A stretch of DNA of 12,203 nt from Hyphomicrobium sp. (GCA_025927515.1 JAICLG010000076.1:1-12203); one strand, 5' to 3'; shown: positions 1-6,635, counted from the stretch's first letter. A program made the numbers and translations. Notes: generated by a model from the letters alone, not told the origin.

Positions 1-861
1 GAACATGCGGTTGATCGTTGTCGGCGAGAACTCGCGCCACCCGTCGTCGTTGATGTTCTGCAAGGCGATGTATGCGGCATAGTTGCCGACTTGCAGGCCT
101 GCCTGAGCAGACTCTTGGATGCGACCGAACGAGCCCGCGCGCACGTCGAATTCCGCGCCGTGATAATTGAAGCCATCCTGCATATCGAAAGAAATGGCGC
201 CACCGAGCGCGTTCAAACCAAAGACCGGATTCCCAGTCATCACGGTGACGTTGCGGATCGCGATGTCAGGAATGAAATCGTAATTGACCACATCGCCAAA
301 GGCTTCATTGATGCGGACGCCATTCTGATAGACGGCAAGGCCTTGGGCGACCCCGTTGACCGGCGACGATTCGAAACCGCGGAACTGGACGTCCGTCTGA
401 AAACCGTTGCCCTGAAGATCGCCGACCGTAATGCCCGGAACATGCTGGGCAAGAAAGTCCTGCGGAACGACCGAGCCTGTCGACGCGATGTCGGCTGCCG
501 TAACCGTACTCACAGTGCTTGGAACCTTATCGATCGGAATTTCGCTGCCGCTCACCGGAGACATTTTGACTTCGGCGGGTCTGGCGAAGCTCGCACCCAT
601 ATCCTCGGCCGGCGGTGGCGCCGGCGTCGTAGCTGTCACGGGAGCCGTGGCTTTCTGTTTCTTTCGCGCCTGTTTGACGGGCTTCGGCTTGGCCTTTTTC
701 TCCTGCTGGATAACTTTGACCTCCGGCAAGTCGGTACCGGAAGCGTTTCCCTGCTGCGAGGAAGTAGTTCCGTCGGCATCCTGAGCTTGAGCAAAGCCAG
801 ACCCGCCGAACACGGCAATGACTGCAACGGCCGCTGCCGATGCCAAAAGACGACGCCTCAT
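1..861 (-). CDS. TonB-dependent outer-membrane receptor, N-terminal part (truncated by window edge)
   Basis: This is the first 287 codons of a TonB-dependent receptor; the rest of the beta barrel lies beyond the left edge. Residues 1-26 form a signal peptide (MRRRLLASAAAVAVIAVFGG, then a cut after FAQA). A candidate TonB box, LPEVKVIQQ, follows near residue 45. Residues 50-90 are a Lys- and Pro/Ala/Thr-rich periplasmic linker. The plug domain begins around residue 105 with IPIDKVPSTVSTVTAADI and includes FRGFESSPVNG, QGLAVYQNGVRINEAFGD and NPVFGLNALGGAISF, as in other plugs. Barrel strands start after GFNYHGAEFDVRAGSFG. The ATG at 861 follows a purine-rich stretch (GGGGAATGTGGGGAA). Such receptors import iron chelates, cobalamin, metals or other large ligands using TonB energy. 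The substrate cannot be read from the plug. A lanthanide or other metal chelate would suit a methylotroph, but that is speculation. Confidence 0.93.
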   Translation of the reverse strand, partial: MRRRLLASAAAVAVIAVFGGSGFAQAQDADGTTSSQQGNASGTDLPEVKVIQQEKKAKPKPVKQARKKQKATAPVTATTPAPPPAEDMGASFARPAEVKMSPVSGSEIPIDKVPSTVSTVTAADIASTGSVVPQDFLAQHVPGITVGDLQGNGFQTDVQFRGFESSPVNGVAQGLAVYQNGVRINEAFGDVVNYDFIPDIAIRNVTVMTGNPVFGLNALGGAISFDMQDGFNYHGAEFDVRAGSFGRIQESAQAGLQVGNYAAYIALQNINDDGWREFSPTTINRMF

Positions 862-926
862 TTCCCCACATTCCCCTTTTGCGCGTCCTTGGTTGATTGC
901 TGAACAAAAACCAAGAACACGAGCAT
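858..926 (-). CDS. Candidate 22-residue leader ORF overlapping the TonB receptor start
   Basis: An ATG at 926 opens a 22-codon frame, MLVFLVFVQQSTKDAQKGNV then GK. Its TGA stop lies in the ATGA that also contains the receptor start codon, a usual sign of translational coupling. The ATG stands in the same GGGAAATG context as the receptor start. The frame can be extended back to a GTG at 1061 (67 codons). The 3' arm of an 8-bp hairpin (930-956) ends in the purine run that would act as its ribosome binding site. No protein similarity is recognised. It may be a leader peptide or a chance frame; there is no evidence of expression. Confidence 0.25.
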   Translation of the reverse strand: MLVFLVFVQQSTKDAQKGNVGK

Positions 927-929
927 TTC

Positions 930-956
930 CCAGTGATGCGAGATTCCGATCACTGG
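930..956 (-). repeat. 8-bp inverted repeat in the TonB receptor leader
   Basis: CCAGTGAT (930-937) and ATCACTGG (949-956) are perfect inverted arms around an 11-nt loop. In the receptor mRNA this hairpin would lie about 70 nt before the start codon, immediately before the small leader ORF. It could equally be a protein-binding dyad. Two weaker hairpins lie further 5' in the same leader: 994-1014 (AATCCG/CGGATT) and 1046-1061 (GTGGC/GCCAC). Confidence 0.5.
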
Positions 957-1090
957 CCCCGGCGTAGGGAAGTGGGCATTCCATTGGTGGGTCAATCCGC
1001 GGAAGAGACGGATTATTTCCCATTTAATTTTTTCGCGATTATCACGTGGCGAGTAAGCCACAAAATCCGAATCATCGGGAATAAATGACT

Positions 1091-1119
1091 ATTATATCGG
1101 GAACTTTTCCCGACAAAAT
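1091..1119 (-). promoter_or_regulatory. Probable promoter of the TonB receptor with a palindrome in the spacer
   Basis: On the minus strand a perfect TATAAT (1096-1091) is preceded, at exactly 17 bp, by only a poor -35 (ATTTTG, 1119-1114). The spacer is the palindrome TCGGGAA-AAG-TTCCCGA (1113-1097). A third copy of the half-site, TTCCCGA (1081-1075), lies just downstream near the likely start point. A strong -10 with a weak -35 and a dyad in the spacer suggests a regulated promoter, though no regulator is encoded nearby. Transcription would start near 1084, giving a leader of about 220 nt. Confidence 0.5.
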
Positions 1120-1362
1120 CTTGTATTAGCAATAGGTTGCATTGATTGCGACAGACCGCGAAGCTACTCACAAACATCGCCGACGCGCATCCCATTTTTC
1201 CACGGGGAGCTTCCGGGATCAGGAAATACCTCTTCCACAATTCTGGGAATTAAAGCTGAATTAAGTACTCACTTTAACAAATACGACAAATACAATTTAC
1301 CAATATATATTTTGAATTTAGACAGTCGAATATCCACGCATGCACCGGCACGCTTGGAATCG

Positions 1363-2082
1363 TCAGGCCAGAGACGTAACGCCTCTGAAATTGTCGTAGA
1401 TCGTTTTGGCGTTTCGATTGAATGTCGGAAGCTTCGTCGCGACCTCATCAGCAAGGCGTTCAACGGCGCCCGAACCAAGTGCTTTCTCGAGCGCCCGTGC
1501 ATAGATGGGAATCGCTGCCCAATCGGCAACGGTTTGGCCTGTGATCTCGACATGAAACTGCATGCCGTACGCACGCTTCCCATAGCGGAATGCCTGGACG
1601 GCGCAACTTTCGGAGCGGGCCAGGATCTCGGTTCCTTTGGGAAGTGCAAGCACCTCTGCGCCGTGCCACTGAAGCACCCCCATCGGATTCGCTACATTTC
1701 TGAAGATTGGATCCGACTTGCCTTCCGGCGTCATCTCGATTTTCAGAATGCCGACTTCAGGCGTCTTTGCCAGCCCCACTTCGCCTCCGATCGCGGATGC
1801 CAGAAGCTGATGGCCAAGACAGACGCCGAGAAAAGGACGGCCGAGATCAACGACAAATCTGCGGATCGCCGCCTTCTCGGCGATCAACCAGGGAAATTCC
1901 TCTTCCTGCCAAACGTCCTGGGGGCCGCCCATGACGACCATCAGATCGTAGGCAGCAACGTCCGGTATGGTCTCCCCTGCATCGAGTTCGACCGTGTCCC
2001 AAGTCAGCCCGTCGGCTTTGAAAAAATCCCGAAAAATACCGGGATGCTCAACGTCCACGTGCTGGAGAACGAGAATCTTCAT
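1363..2082 (-). CDS. Class I (triad) glutamine amidotransferase, GuaA-N-like
   Basis: This 239-residue protein is a stand-alone class I glutamine amidotransferase domain. The nucleophile elbow GVCLGHQLLA places the catalytic Cys at 88, and QFHVEIT supplies His177 and Glu179. MGGPQDVW (51-58) is the usual oxyanion-side loop. There is no attached synthetase domain, so it may hydrolyse a gamma-glutamyl amide or serve a partner. It is the last gene downstream of gmaS on the same strand, but 187 bp separate them and that gap contains a terminator-like hairpin, so it may have its own promoter. The ATG at 2082 gives the family N-terminus MKILVLQHV, with only a weak ribosome site (GGCGG). The neighbourhood suggests a role in glutamine or gamma-glutamylmethylamide turnover, which is inference. 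Members of this family are commonly annotated only as GMP synthase-like. Confidence 0.88.
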   Translation of the reverse strand: MKILVLQHVDVEHPGIFRDFFKADGLTWDTVELDAGETIPDVAAYDLMVVMGGPQDVWQEEEFPWLIAEKAAIRRFVVDLGRPFLGVCLGHQLLASAIGGEVGLAKTPEVGILKIEMTPEGKSDPIFRNVANPMGVLQWHGAEVLALPKGTEILARSESCAVQAFRYGKRAYGMQFHVEITGQTVADWAAIPIYARALEKALGSGAVERLADEVATKLPTFNRNAKTIYDNFRGVTSLA

Positions 2083-2124
2083 CGCAACACCGCCATGCTT
2101 TCACTTGGAACGCACGCACGTATA

Positions 2125-2144
2125 TCAAAAAGCCCCGAGGCTCT
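2125..2144 (-). terminator. Possible rho-independent terminator between gmaS and the amidotransferase gene
   Basis: On the minus strand AGCC-TCGG-GGCT forms a short stem, extended by one G-U and one A-U pair, and is followed by five Ts (2131-2127). The stem is short, so efficiency is doubtful. It lies 126 bp past the gmaS stop and about 45 bp before the amidotransferase start. It could end the mgs-gmaS transcript or attenuate read-through. Confidence 0.4.
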
Positions 2145-2225
2145 ACTGCCATGATTTCCTTACTTGGACGTTGAACCACGACGTCACAAGATCAGAAACC
2201 TGCGCAAGCATTGCCCCAGGGCTCA

Positions 2226-2248
2226 CAATGAAGTGCGTGGCTTCATTG
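2226..2248 (-). repeat. 8-bp hairpin just downstream of gmaS
   Basis: CAATGAAG (2226-2233) and CTTCATTG (2241-2248) are perfect inverted arms around a 7-nt loop. The hairpin begins 21 nt after the gmaS stop codon on the minus strand and has no T-run after it. It may stabilise the 3' end of the mRNA or mark an exonuclease stop. Confidence 0.4.
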
Positions 2249-2269
2249 GACGAAATTTCCAGCGACGCT

Positions 2270-3604
2270 CTAGATATCGAGCGTGTTATCCCGCTCCCAT
2301 TGCGTGAAATGCGACGCGAAGGAATTCCATTCGGATGTCTTGAGCTTGATGTAAGCGTCGGCGAATTCGACGCCGAGCATCTCCTTGAGCTCCTGATCCT
2401 TGTTGAAATTCCTGAGTGCGTCGAGCAAGTTGAGCGGCAGCTTCGGCGCATCGGTGACCGTATGACCGAGCTGGTACATATCGATATCGAGACGCTTACC
2501 CGGATCGGCCGCCTTGTTGATTCCGTTGAGCCCGGCCGCGATAATCACGGCCTGCAGCAGATACGGATTGGCGGCGCCGTCTGGCAGTCTCAGCTCGAAA
2601 CGACCTTTGCCCGGAACGCGGACCATATGCGTACGGTTGTTGCCCGTCCACGTAACCGAGTTCGGCGCCCATGTTGCGCCTGACAAAGTCCGCGGCGCGT
2701 TAATGCGCTTATACGAGTTCACGGTCGGATTGGTGATTGCCGACAGCGCCTCGGCGTGACGCATGATGCCGCCAAGGAAATGATAGCCATCCCTCGACAG
2801 ACCCATCTCGTCATTGGCGTCGTGGAACTTGTTCACCTGGCCGGTTTTGTCCCAGACGGAAATGTGTGCGTGGCAGCCGTTGCCCGTGAGCGTTGGGAAC
2901 GGCTTCGGCATGAAGGTCGCGCGCAGGCCGTACTTCTCCGCAATGGAGCGAGCCATGAATTTGAAGAAGGCGTGCCGGTCCGCGGTGATCAAGCTGTCGT
3001 CGAAATTCCAGTTCATTTCGAACTGGCCATTCGCGTCCTCGTGATCGTTCTGATAGGGACCCCAGCCGAGACTCAGCATATGGTCGCAAATCTCTGAGAT
3101 CACATCGTAACGGCGCATCAACGCCTGCTGATCGTAGCAGGACTTGGCGGCGCGATCGGCGTCGTCGGAAATCAACGTGCCGCACGGCTTGGTCAGGAAG
3201 AACTCGCATTCGACGCCGGTCTTTATATAGAGACCCTTATCGGCAGCGTCCTTCATGACCCTCTTGAGAACCACACGCGGCGCCTGAGCGACCGGCTTGT
3301 CCTCCATGACGAGATCAGCCGCTACCCAGCCAATCTCGCGATTCCACGGAAGCTGAATGAAGGTTGAAGGATCGGGAATGGCGAAGAGGTCGGGATGTGC
3401 GGGTGTAAGGTCGAGCCAGGTTGCGAACCCCGCAAATCCGGCGCCATCCTTCTGCATATCGGCAATCGCGATCGCCGGAACCAGCTTGGCGCGCTGATAG
3501 CCGAACAGATCGGTGTACGAGATCATGAAGTAACGAACGCCACGCTCTTTAGCGATCGCCGAAAGATCCTGCTCTTGAGCGAGCGGGGATGAATCATAAG
3601 GCAT
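2270..3604 (-). CDS. gmaS: Gamma-glutamylmethylamide synthetase (GlnT-type glutamine synthetase homologue)
   Basis: GmaS ligates methylamine to glutamate with ATP, giving gamma-glutamylmethylamide, the first step of the indirect methylamine pathway. The 444-residue protein has a glutamine synthetase fold at the length usual for GlnT/GmaS. Metal-binding GVECEFF (Glu132, Glu134) and HEDANGQFE (Glu189, Glu196) precede the ATP-site signature, KPFPTLTGNGCHAHIS (His245, His247). The substrate-binding segment includes NRTHMVRVPGKGRFELRLPD (Glu337, Arg339). The start at 3604 has a GAGGAAA ribosome site. It lies 49 bp downstream of mgsC in the same operon. The adjacent mgsABC genes make GmaS more likely than an ordinary glutamine synthetase. 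The related glx-type clusters of rhizobia, with GlnT, are the main alternative. Substrate choice cannot be decided from sequence alone. Confidence 0.88.
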   Translation of the reverse strand: MPYDSSPLAQEQDLSAIAKERGVRYFMISYTDLFGYQRAKLVPAIAIADMQKDGAGFAGFATWLDLTPAHPDLFAIPDPSTFIQLPWNREIGWVAADLVMEDKPVAQAPRVVLKRVMKDAADKGLYIKTGVECEFFLTKPCGTLISDDADRAAKSCYDQQALMRRYDVISEICDHMLSLGWGPYQNDHEDANGQFEMNWNFDDSLITADRHAFFKFMARSIAEKYGLRATFMPKPFPTLTGNGCHAHISVWDKTGQVNKFHDANDEMGLSRDGYHFLGGIMRHAEALSAITNPTVNSYKRINAPRTLSGATWAPNSVTWTGNNRTHMVRVPGKGRFELRLPDGAANPYLLQAVIIAAGLNGINKAADPGKRLDIDMYQLGHTVTDAPKLPLNLLDALRNFNKDQELKEMLGVEFADAYIKLKTSEWNSFASHFTQWERDNTLDI

Positions 3605-3647
3605 TGGAACGTTTCCTCGGTTTTTTTCTGTTCTTCAAAATGAATCA

Positions 3648-3665
3648 GGCGGCTTAAAAGCCGCC
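3648..3665 (-). repeat. Perfect GC-rich hairpin across the mgsC stop codon
   Basis: GGCGGCTT (3648-3655) and AAGCCGCC (3658-3665) form an 8-bp inverted repeat around two bases. In the mRNA the loop contains the UAA stop of mgsC, and the 3' arm lies in the 49-nt gap before gmaS. There is no strong T-run after it, so it is more likely a processing or mRNA-stability element, or a partial attenuator, than a full terminator. It could set the ratio of MgsABC to GmaS. Confidence 0.5.
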
Positions 3666-4991
3666 CGATCCGTTCACTCCTGGAATCCAATTTGTGCCTG
3701 CAAGCGGGACGCGCGCCATGGCGGCCGCTTCCAACGTAAGTGCGCAGAGATCCTCTGGTTCGAGATTATGAATGTGATTATGACCAGCCGCACGAGCCAC
3801 CGTCTGAATTTCGAGCGTCATCACCTTGAGGTAGTTGGCGAGCCGCCGTCCCGCACGAACGGGATCCAGACGTTTCGATAGCTCGGGATCCTGCGTGGTA
3901 ATACCAGCCGGATCGCGGCCTTCATGCCAGTCGTCGTAGCACCCCGCCGTGGTGCCGAGCTTCTGGTATTCTGAATTGAGCGCCGGATCGTTGTCACCGA
4001 GCGCAGCAAGCGCTGCGATGCCAATCGAAACCGCATCTGCTCCAAGAGCCAAAGCCTTGGCGGCATCGGCGCCCGTCCTGATTCCGCCCGAGACGATGAG
4101 CTGAACCTTACGGTGCATTCCGAGGTCTTGCAGCGCCTGCACCGCTGGCCGGATGCACGCGAGAGTCGGCAGTCCGACGTTCTCGATGAAGACTTCTTGC
4201 GTGGCGGCCGTTCCGCCTTGCATGCCGTCGAGAACCACGACGTCGGCACCGGCTTTTACCGCAAGCGCTATATCGTAATAGGGGCGCGTGCCGCCGACCT
4301 TCACGTAGATCGGCTTCTGCCAATCTGTGATTTCACGCAATTCGAGAATTTTGATCTCGAGATCGTCGGGACCCGTCCAGTCAGGATGACGGCAAGCCGA
4401 CCGCTGGTCGATACCCTTGGGAAGGTTGCGCATCGCAGCGACACGATCAGAAATTTTCTGACCGAGCAACATGCCGCCGCCACCCGGCTTCGCGCCCTGG
4501 CCGACAACCACCTCGATGGCATCCGCCTTGCGCAGATCATCGGGATTCATACCGTAGCGCGATGGCAGGTATTGATAAACAAGCGTCTTCGACTGACCGC
4601 GTTCTTCCGGCGTCATGCCGCCGTCGCCCGTCGTCGTCGATGTTCCCGCGATGCTTGCACCGCGTCCCAGCGCTTCCTTGGCGTTCGCAGAAAGCGCACC
4701 GAAGCTCATGCCAGCGATCGTGATCGGGATTTTCAGTTCAATCGGCTTCTTCGCGAAACGCGTGCCGAGCGTGACGGCCGTCGAGCATTTCTCGCGGTAG
4801 CCTTCGAGAGGATAGCGCGAAACGGAAGCGCCAAGAAACAGCAGGTCGTCGAAGTGAGGAAGGTGGCGCTTCGATCCGCCACCACGGATGTCATAGATGC
4901 CGGTCGCTGCCGCACGCCGGATCTCCGACAGCGCGTAATCATCAAAGGTCCAGGATTTCCGCGGCGTCGTCGATGGGTTATGGTATGTCAT
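3654..4991 (-). CDS. mgsC: N-methylglutamate synthase subunit C (FMN-binding glutamate synthase domain)
   Basis: This 445-residue protein matches the central FMN-binding domain of glutamate synthase and is the likely catalytic subunit of N-methylglutamate synthase. Seen in order are PITIAGMSFGALS (89-101), STTTGDGGM (118-126), QGAKPGGGGMLLG (165-177), IYVKVGG (228-234), DGMQGGTAATQ (255-265) and SGGIRTGADAAKALALGADA (301-320), all matching the GltS barrel. The stretch that carries the 3Fe-4S cysteines in glutamate synthase reads CYDDWHEGRDPAGITTQ here (351-367), so only one Cys remains. The start codon shares one base with the mgsB stop (TGATG), which suggests coupled translation. It should work with MgsA, which supplies nitrogen chemistry on the amide, and MgsB. 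The closest alternative name is GlxD-like glutamate synthase protein. Confidence 0.88.
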   Translation of the reverse strand: MTYHNPSTTPRKSWTFDDYALSEIRRAAATGIYDIRGGGSKRHLPHFDDLLFLGASVSRYPLEGYREKCSTAVTLGTRFAKKPIELKIPITIAGMSFGALSANAKEALGRGASIAGTSTTTGDGGMTPEERGQSKTLVYQYLPSRYGMNPDDLRKADAIEVVVGQGAKPGGGGMLLGQKISDRVAAMRNLPKGIDQRSACRHPDWTGPDDLEIKILELREITDWQKPIYVKVGGTRPYYDIALAVKAGADVVVLDGMQGGTAATQEVFIENVGLPTLACIRPAVQALQDLGMHRKVQLIVSGGIRTGADAAKALALGADAVSIGIAALAALGDNDPALNSEYQKLGTTAGCYDDWHEGRDPAGITTQDPELSKRLDPVRAGRRLANYLKVMTLEIQTVARAAGHNHIHNLEPEDLCALTLEAAAMARVPLAGTNWIPGVNGSGGF

Positions 4992-5677
4992 CAGTATGCA
5001 TCCGCGTTGTCGATGTTGAAGTTATAGAGCTTGCGTGCAGACCCGTAGCGCTTGAACTCGTTGGATTTGACTCCGTTAAGTCCAGCGTCCTTCAAAAGCT
5101 TTGTAAGCGTCTCGTGATGCTCGGGACGCATCTCTTTTTCAAGGCAATCCGAACCGAGGCTCTTGACGCTGCCGCGAACGAAAAGCTTCGCCTCGTAGAT
5201 CGAGTCGCCGAGCGCATCGCCTGCATCGCCACAGACAACCAGATGACCAGATTGCGCCATGAAGGCCGACATATGGCCGATGTTGCCTTTCACCACGATG
5301 TCGATGCCCTTCATCGAAATACCGCAGCGTGAGGAAGCATTTCCTTCGATGACGAGAAGCCCGCCGCGTCCGGTCGCGCCGGCATACTGACTGGCGTCGC
5401 CCTTGATAACGACCCGGCCCGACATCATGTTTTCAGCGACGCCCGGTCCGGCCGAACCGTGAACCGTCACGGCAGCCTGCTTGTTCATGCCCGCGCAATA
5501 GTAGCCGACGCTACCTTTGACGTTGATCGAAATCGGCGCATCGATGCCGACAGCAACGGCATGGGCACCGCGCGGGTTCAGAATTTCCCATGATGACTCG
5601 TTCGCGCCCGAGTTCTGCCGGTGGAGGTCTTCATTGAGCTCGCGCAATGAGCTCTTGGAAAGATCTATTGTTCTCAT
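4991..5677 (-). CDS. mgsB: N-methylglutamate synthase subunit B (GXGXG beta-helix domain)
   Basis: This 228-residue protein corresponds to the C-terminal GXGXG (alpha subunit, right-handed beta-helix) domain of glutamate synthase, here as a separate polypeptide. Repeating glycine turns are visible in VKGSVGYYCAGMN, VHGSAGPGVAENMMSGRVVI, KGDASQYAGATGRGG, EGNASSRCGISMKG, KGNIGHMSAFMAQSG and CGDAGDALGDSIYEAK. The family role is structural, linking the amidotransferase and FMN domains. The frame stays open upstream to 5842, but that part overlaps mgsA. The ATG at 5677 is preferred because it has a GAGGAAA ribosome site and gives the expected N-terminus MRTIDLS. It lies 23 bp after mgsA, and its stop overlaps the mgsC start. 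Confidence 0.87.
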   Translation of the reverse strand: MRTIDLSKSSLRELNEDLHRQNSGANESSWEILNPRGAHAVAVGIDAPISINVKGSVGYYCAGMNKQAAVTVHGSAGPGVAENMMSGRVVIKGDASQYAGATGRGGLLVIEGNASSRCGISMKGIDIVVKGNIGHMSAFMAQSGHLVVCGDAGDALGDSIYEAKLFVRGSVKSLGSDCLEKEMRPEHHETLTKLLKDAGLNGVKSNEFKRYGSARKLYNFNIDNADAY

Positions 5678-5700
5678 TGGGTGTTTCCTCGATGTCGCTT

Positions 5701-6594
5701 TTAGCGCTCCCAGAAGTAAACGGTCGCGGGCTCGGGCTCCCAGACATGGGCCTTGTCGATATCGGGGAGATTGACCAATGCGCGATATTCCGAACCGAAC
5801 GCGACGTAGTCGTCGGTTTCCGCCATCACGGCCGGCTTGCATGCGATAGGATCGCGAACGACGCCGAAGCCGTTCTTCGTTCCGACCACGAAGTTGAAGA
5901 AGCCGTCGAGATCGTCGATCGTGCCGCGCAACGCATCGCCTAGGTTGAGGCCCTGCTTCATTCTCCAGGTGATGTATGCGGCAGCGACTTCCGTATCGTT
6001 CTCCGTTTCGAAACGGATACCGTCACGCGCCAGCTCGCGGCGCAGGCTGGCATGGTTGGAGAGAGAGCCATTGTGCACGAGGCACTGATCGGGACCCGTC
6101 GAGAACGGGTGGGCGCCGAGCGTCGTAACCGCCGATTCCGTGGCCATGCGGGTATGCCCGATCGCGTGGCTGCCCGTCATTTTCGACAGCTCGAAACGGT
6201 TGGCGACGTCCGTCGGATATCCGACTTCCTTGTAGATCTCGATCGCTTCGCCCGCCCCCATGATCCGGATCTGCGGAACATTCGTCCGAAGCCAGTCACG
6301 AACGGTCTCTAACTTGTCTGATGCAAGAGTAAGGACGGCGTGGCTCGATTTGACCGTCAGGTCAGTCGCAACGCCGAGCTCTTTCTTGATCCGTTCGGGG
6401 AGCCCTTGGAATGAAGTAGGTTCCGGCGACTGCAAGGTAATCTTGCTTTTGCCCTTGCTAGGGGTCCCGTACACGGCGAAGCCCGCCGAGTCCGGTCCCC
6501 GCTCGCACATCGTTCCTAGCATCTTGGAGACCAGGCTCCCGAGCTGGGGCTCAAGCGCTTGGTTCTTGATAAAAAGACCAACAATTCCGCACAT
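5701..6594 (-). CDS. mgsA: N-methylglutamate synthase subunit A (class II glutamine amidotransferase)
   Basis: This 297-residue Ntn-type amidotransferase begins MCGIVG, so Cys2 becomes the N-terminal nucleophile after Met removal. RGPDSAG (32-38), GHTRMATES (146-154), HNGSLSNH (174-181) and ENDTE (198-202) are the usual glutamine-site motifs of the GltB/PurF/GlmS class. As a free-standing domain in front of mgsB and mgsC it corresponds to the N-terminal part of a split glutamate synthase. In N-methylglutamate synthase it is expected to act on gamma-glutamylmethylamide. It is the first gene of the operon. AAAGGCAGG precedes the ATG, and a promoter with an inverted repeat lies directly upstream. 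GlxB of rhizobia is the alternative name. Confidence 0.88.
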   Translation of the reverse strand: MCGIVGLFIKNQALEPQLGSLVSKMLGTMCERGPDSAGFAVYGTPSKGKSKITLQSPEPTSFQGLPERIKKELGVATDLTVKSSHAVLTLASDKLETVRDWLRTNVPQIRIMGAGEAIEIYKEVGYPTDVANRFELSKMTGSHAIGHTRMATESAVTTLGAHPFSTGPDQCLVHNGSLSNHASLRRELARDGIRFETENDTEVAAAYITWRMKQGLNLGDALRGTIDDLDGFFNFVVGTKNGFGVVRDPIACKPAVMAETDDYVAFGSEYRALVNLPDIDKAHVWEPEPATVYFWER

Positions 6595-6605
6595 GACGGC
6601 CTGCC

Positions 6606-6635
6606 TTTACTTCTGAGGATTTCCCGAGAAGTAAA
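6606..6635 (-). promoter_or_regulatory. 9-bp inverted repeat (operator candidate) before mgsA
   Basis: TTTACTTCT (6606-6614) and AGAAGTAAA (6627-6635) are perfect arms around 12 bases. The repeat covers the likely -10 and start point and ends at the mgsA ribosome site, in the position expected for a repressor operator. If transcribed, it would instead form a leader hairpin next to AAAGGCAGG. The regulator is unknown, and no regulatory gene lies in the window. Confidence 0.5.

Larger units (their letters stand above)
862..1362. other. 501-bp intergenic control region upstream of the TonB receptor
   Basis: The region between the amidotransferase stop (1363) and the receptor start (861) is AT-rich, especially 1255-1325. 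It holds a probable receptor promoter at 1091-1119 and a leader of about 220 nt with three short hairpins. No convincing rho-independent terminator for the amidotransferase gene is visible. No B12-box or other recognised riboswitch core was found on the minus strand. Open frames here other than the small leader ORF lack coding character. Confidence 0.6.

Noticed and set aside
91..903. Long plus-strand open frame of 270 codons opposite the TonB receptor
   Set aside because: It is the antisense of a clear receptor gene, is Arg/Asp/His-rich as expected for a reverse-strand shadow, and has no recognisable domain.
862..1084. Cobalamin riboswitch in the TonB receptor leader
   Set aside because: The conserved B12-box and the GCCACTG-type core are not present in the minus-strand leader, although hairpins exist.
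1312..2154. Plus-strand open frame of 280 codons opposite the class I amidotransferase
   Set aside because: The minus strand has the complete catalytic triad and motifs; the plus frame has no domain.
4113..5027. Plus-strand open frame of 304 codons opposite mgsC
   Set aside because: Its composition is typical of an antisense shadow; the minus-strand protein matches the glutamate synthase FMN domain along its full length.
5678..5842. Longer mgsB starting at 5842
   Set aside because: The extension overlaps the mgsA coding end and is Arg-rich nonsense; the ATG at 5677 has a good ribosome site and the family N-terminus.
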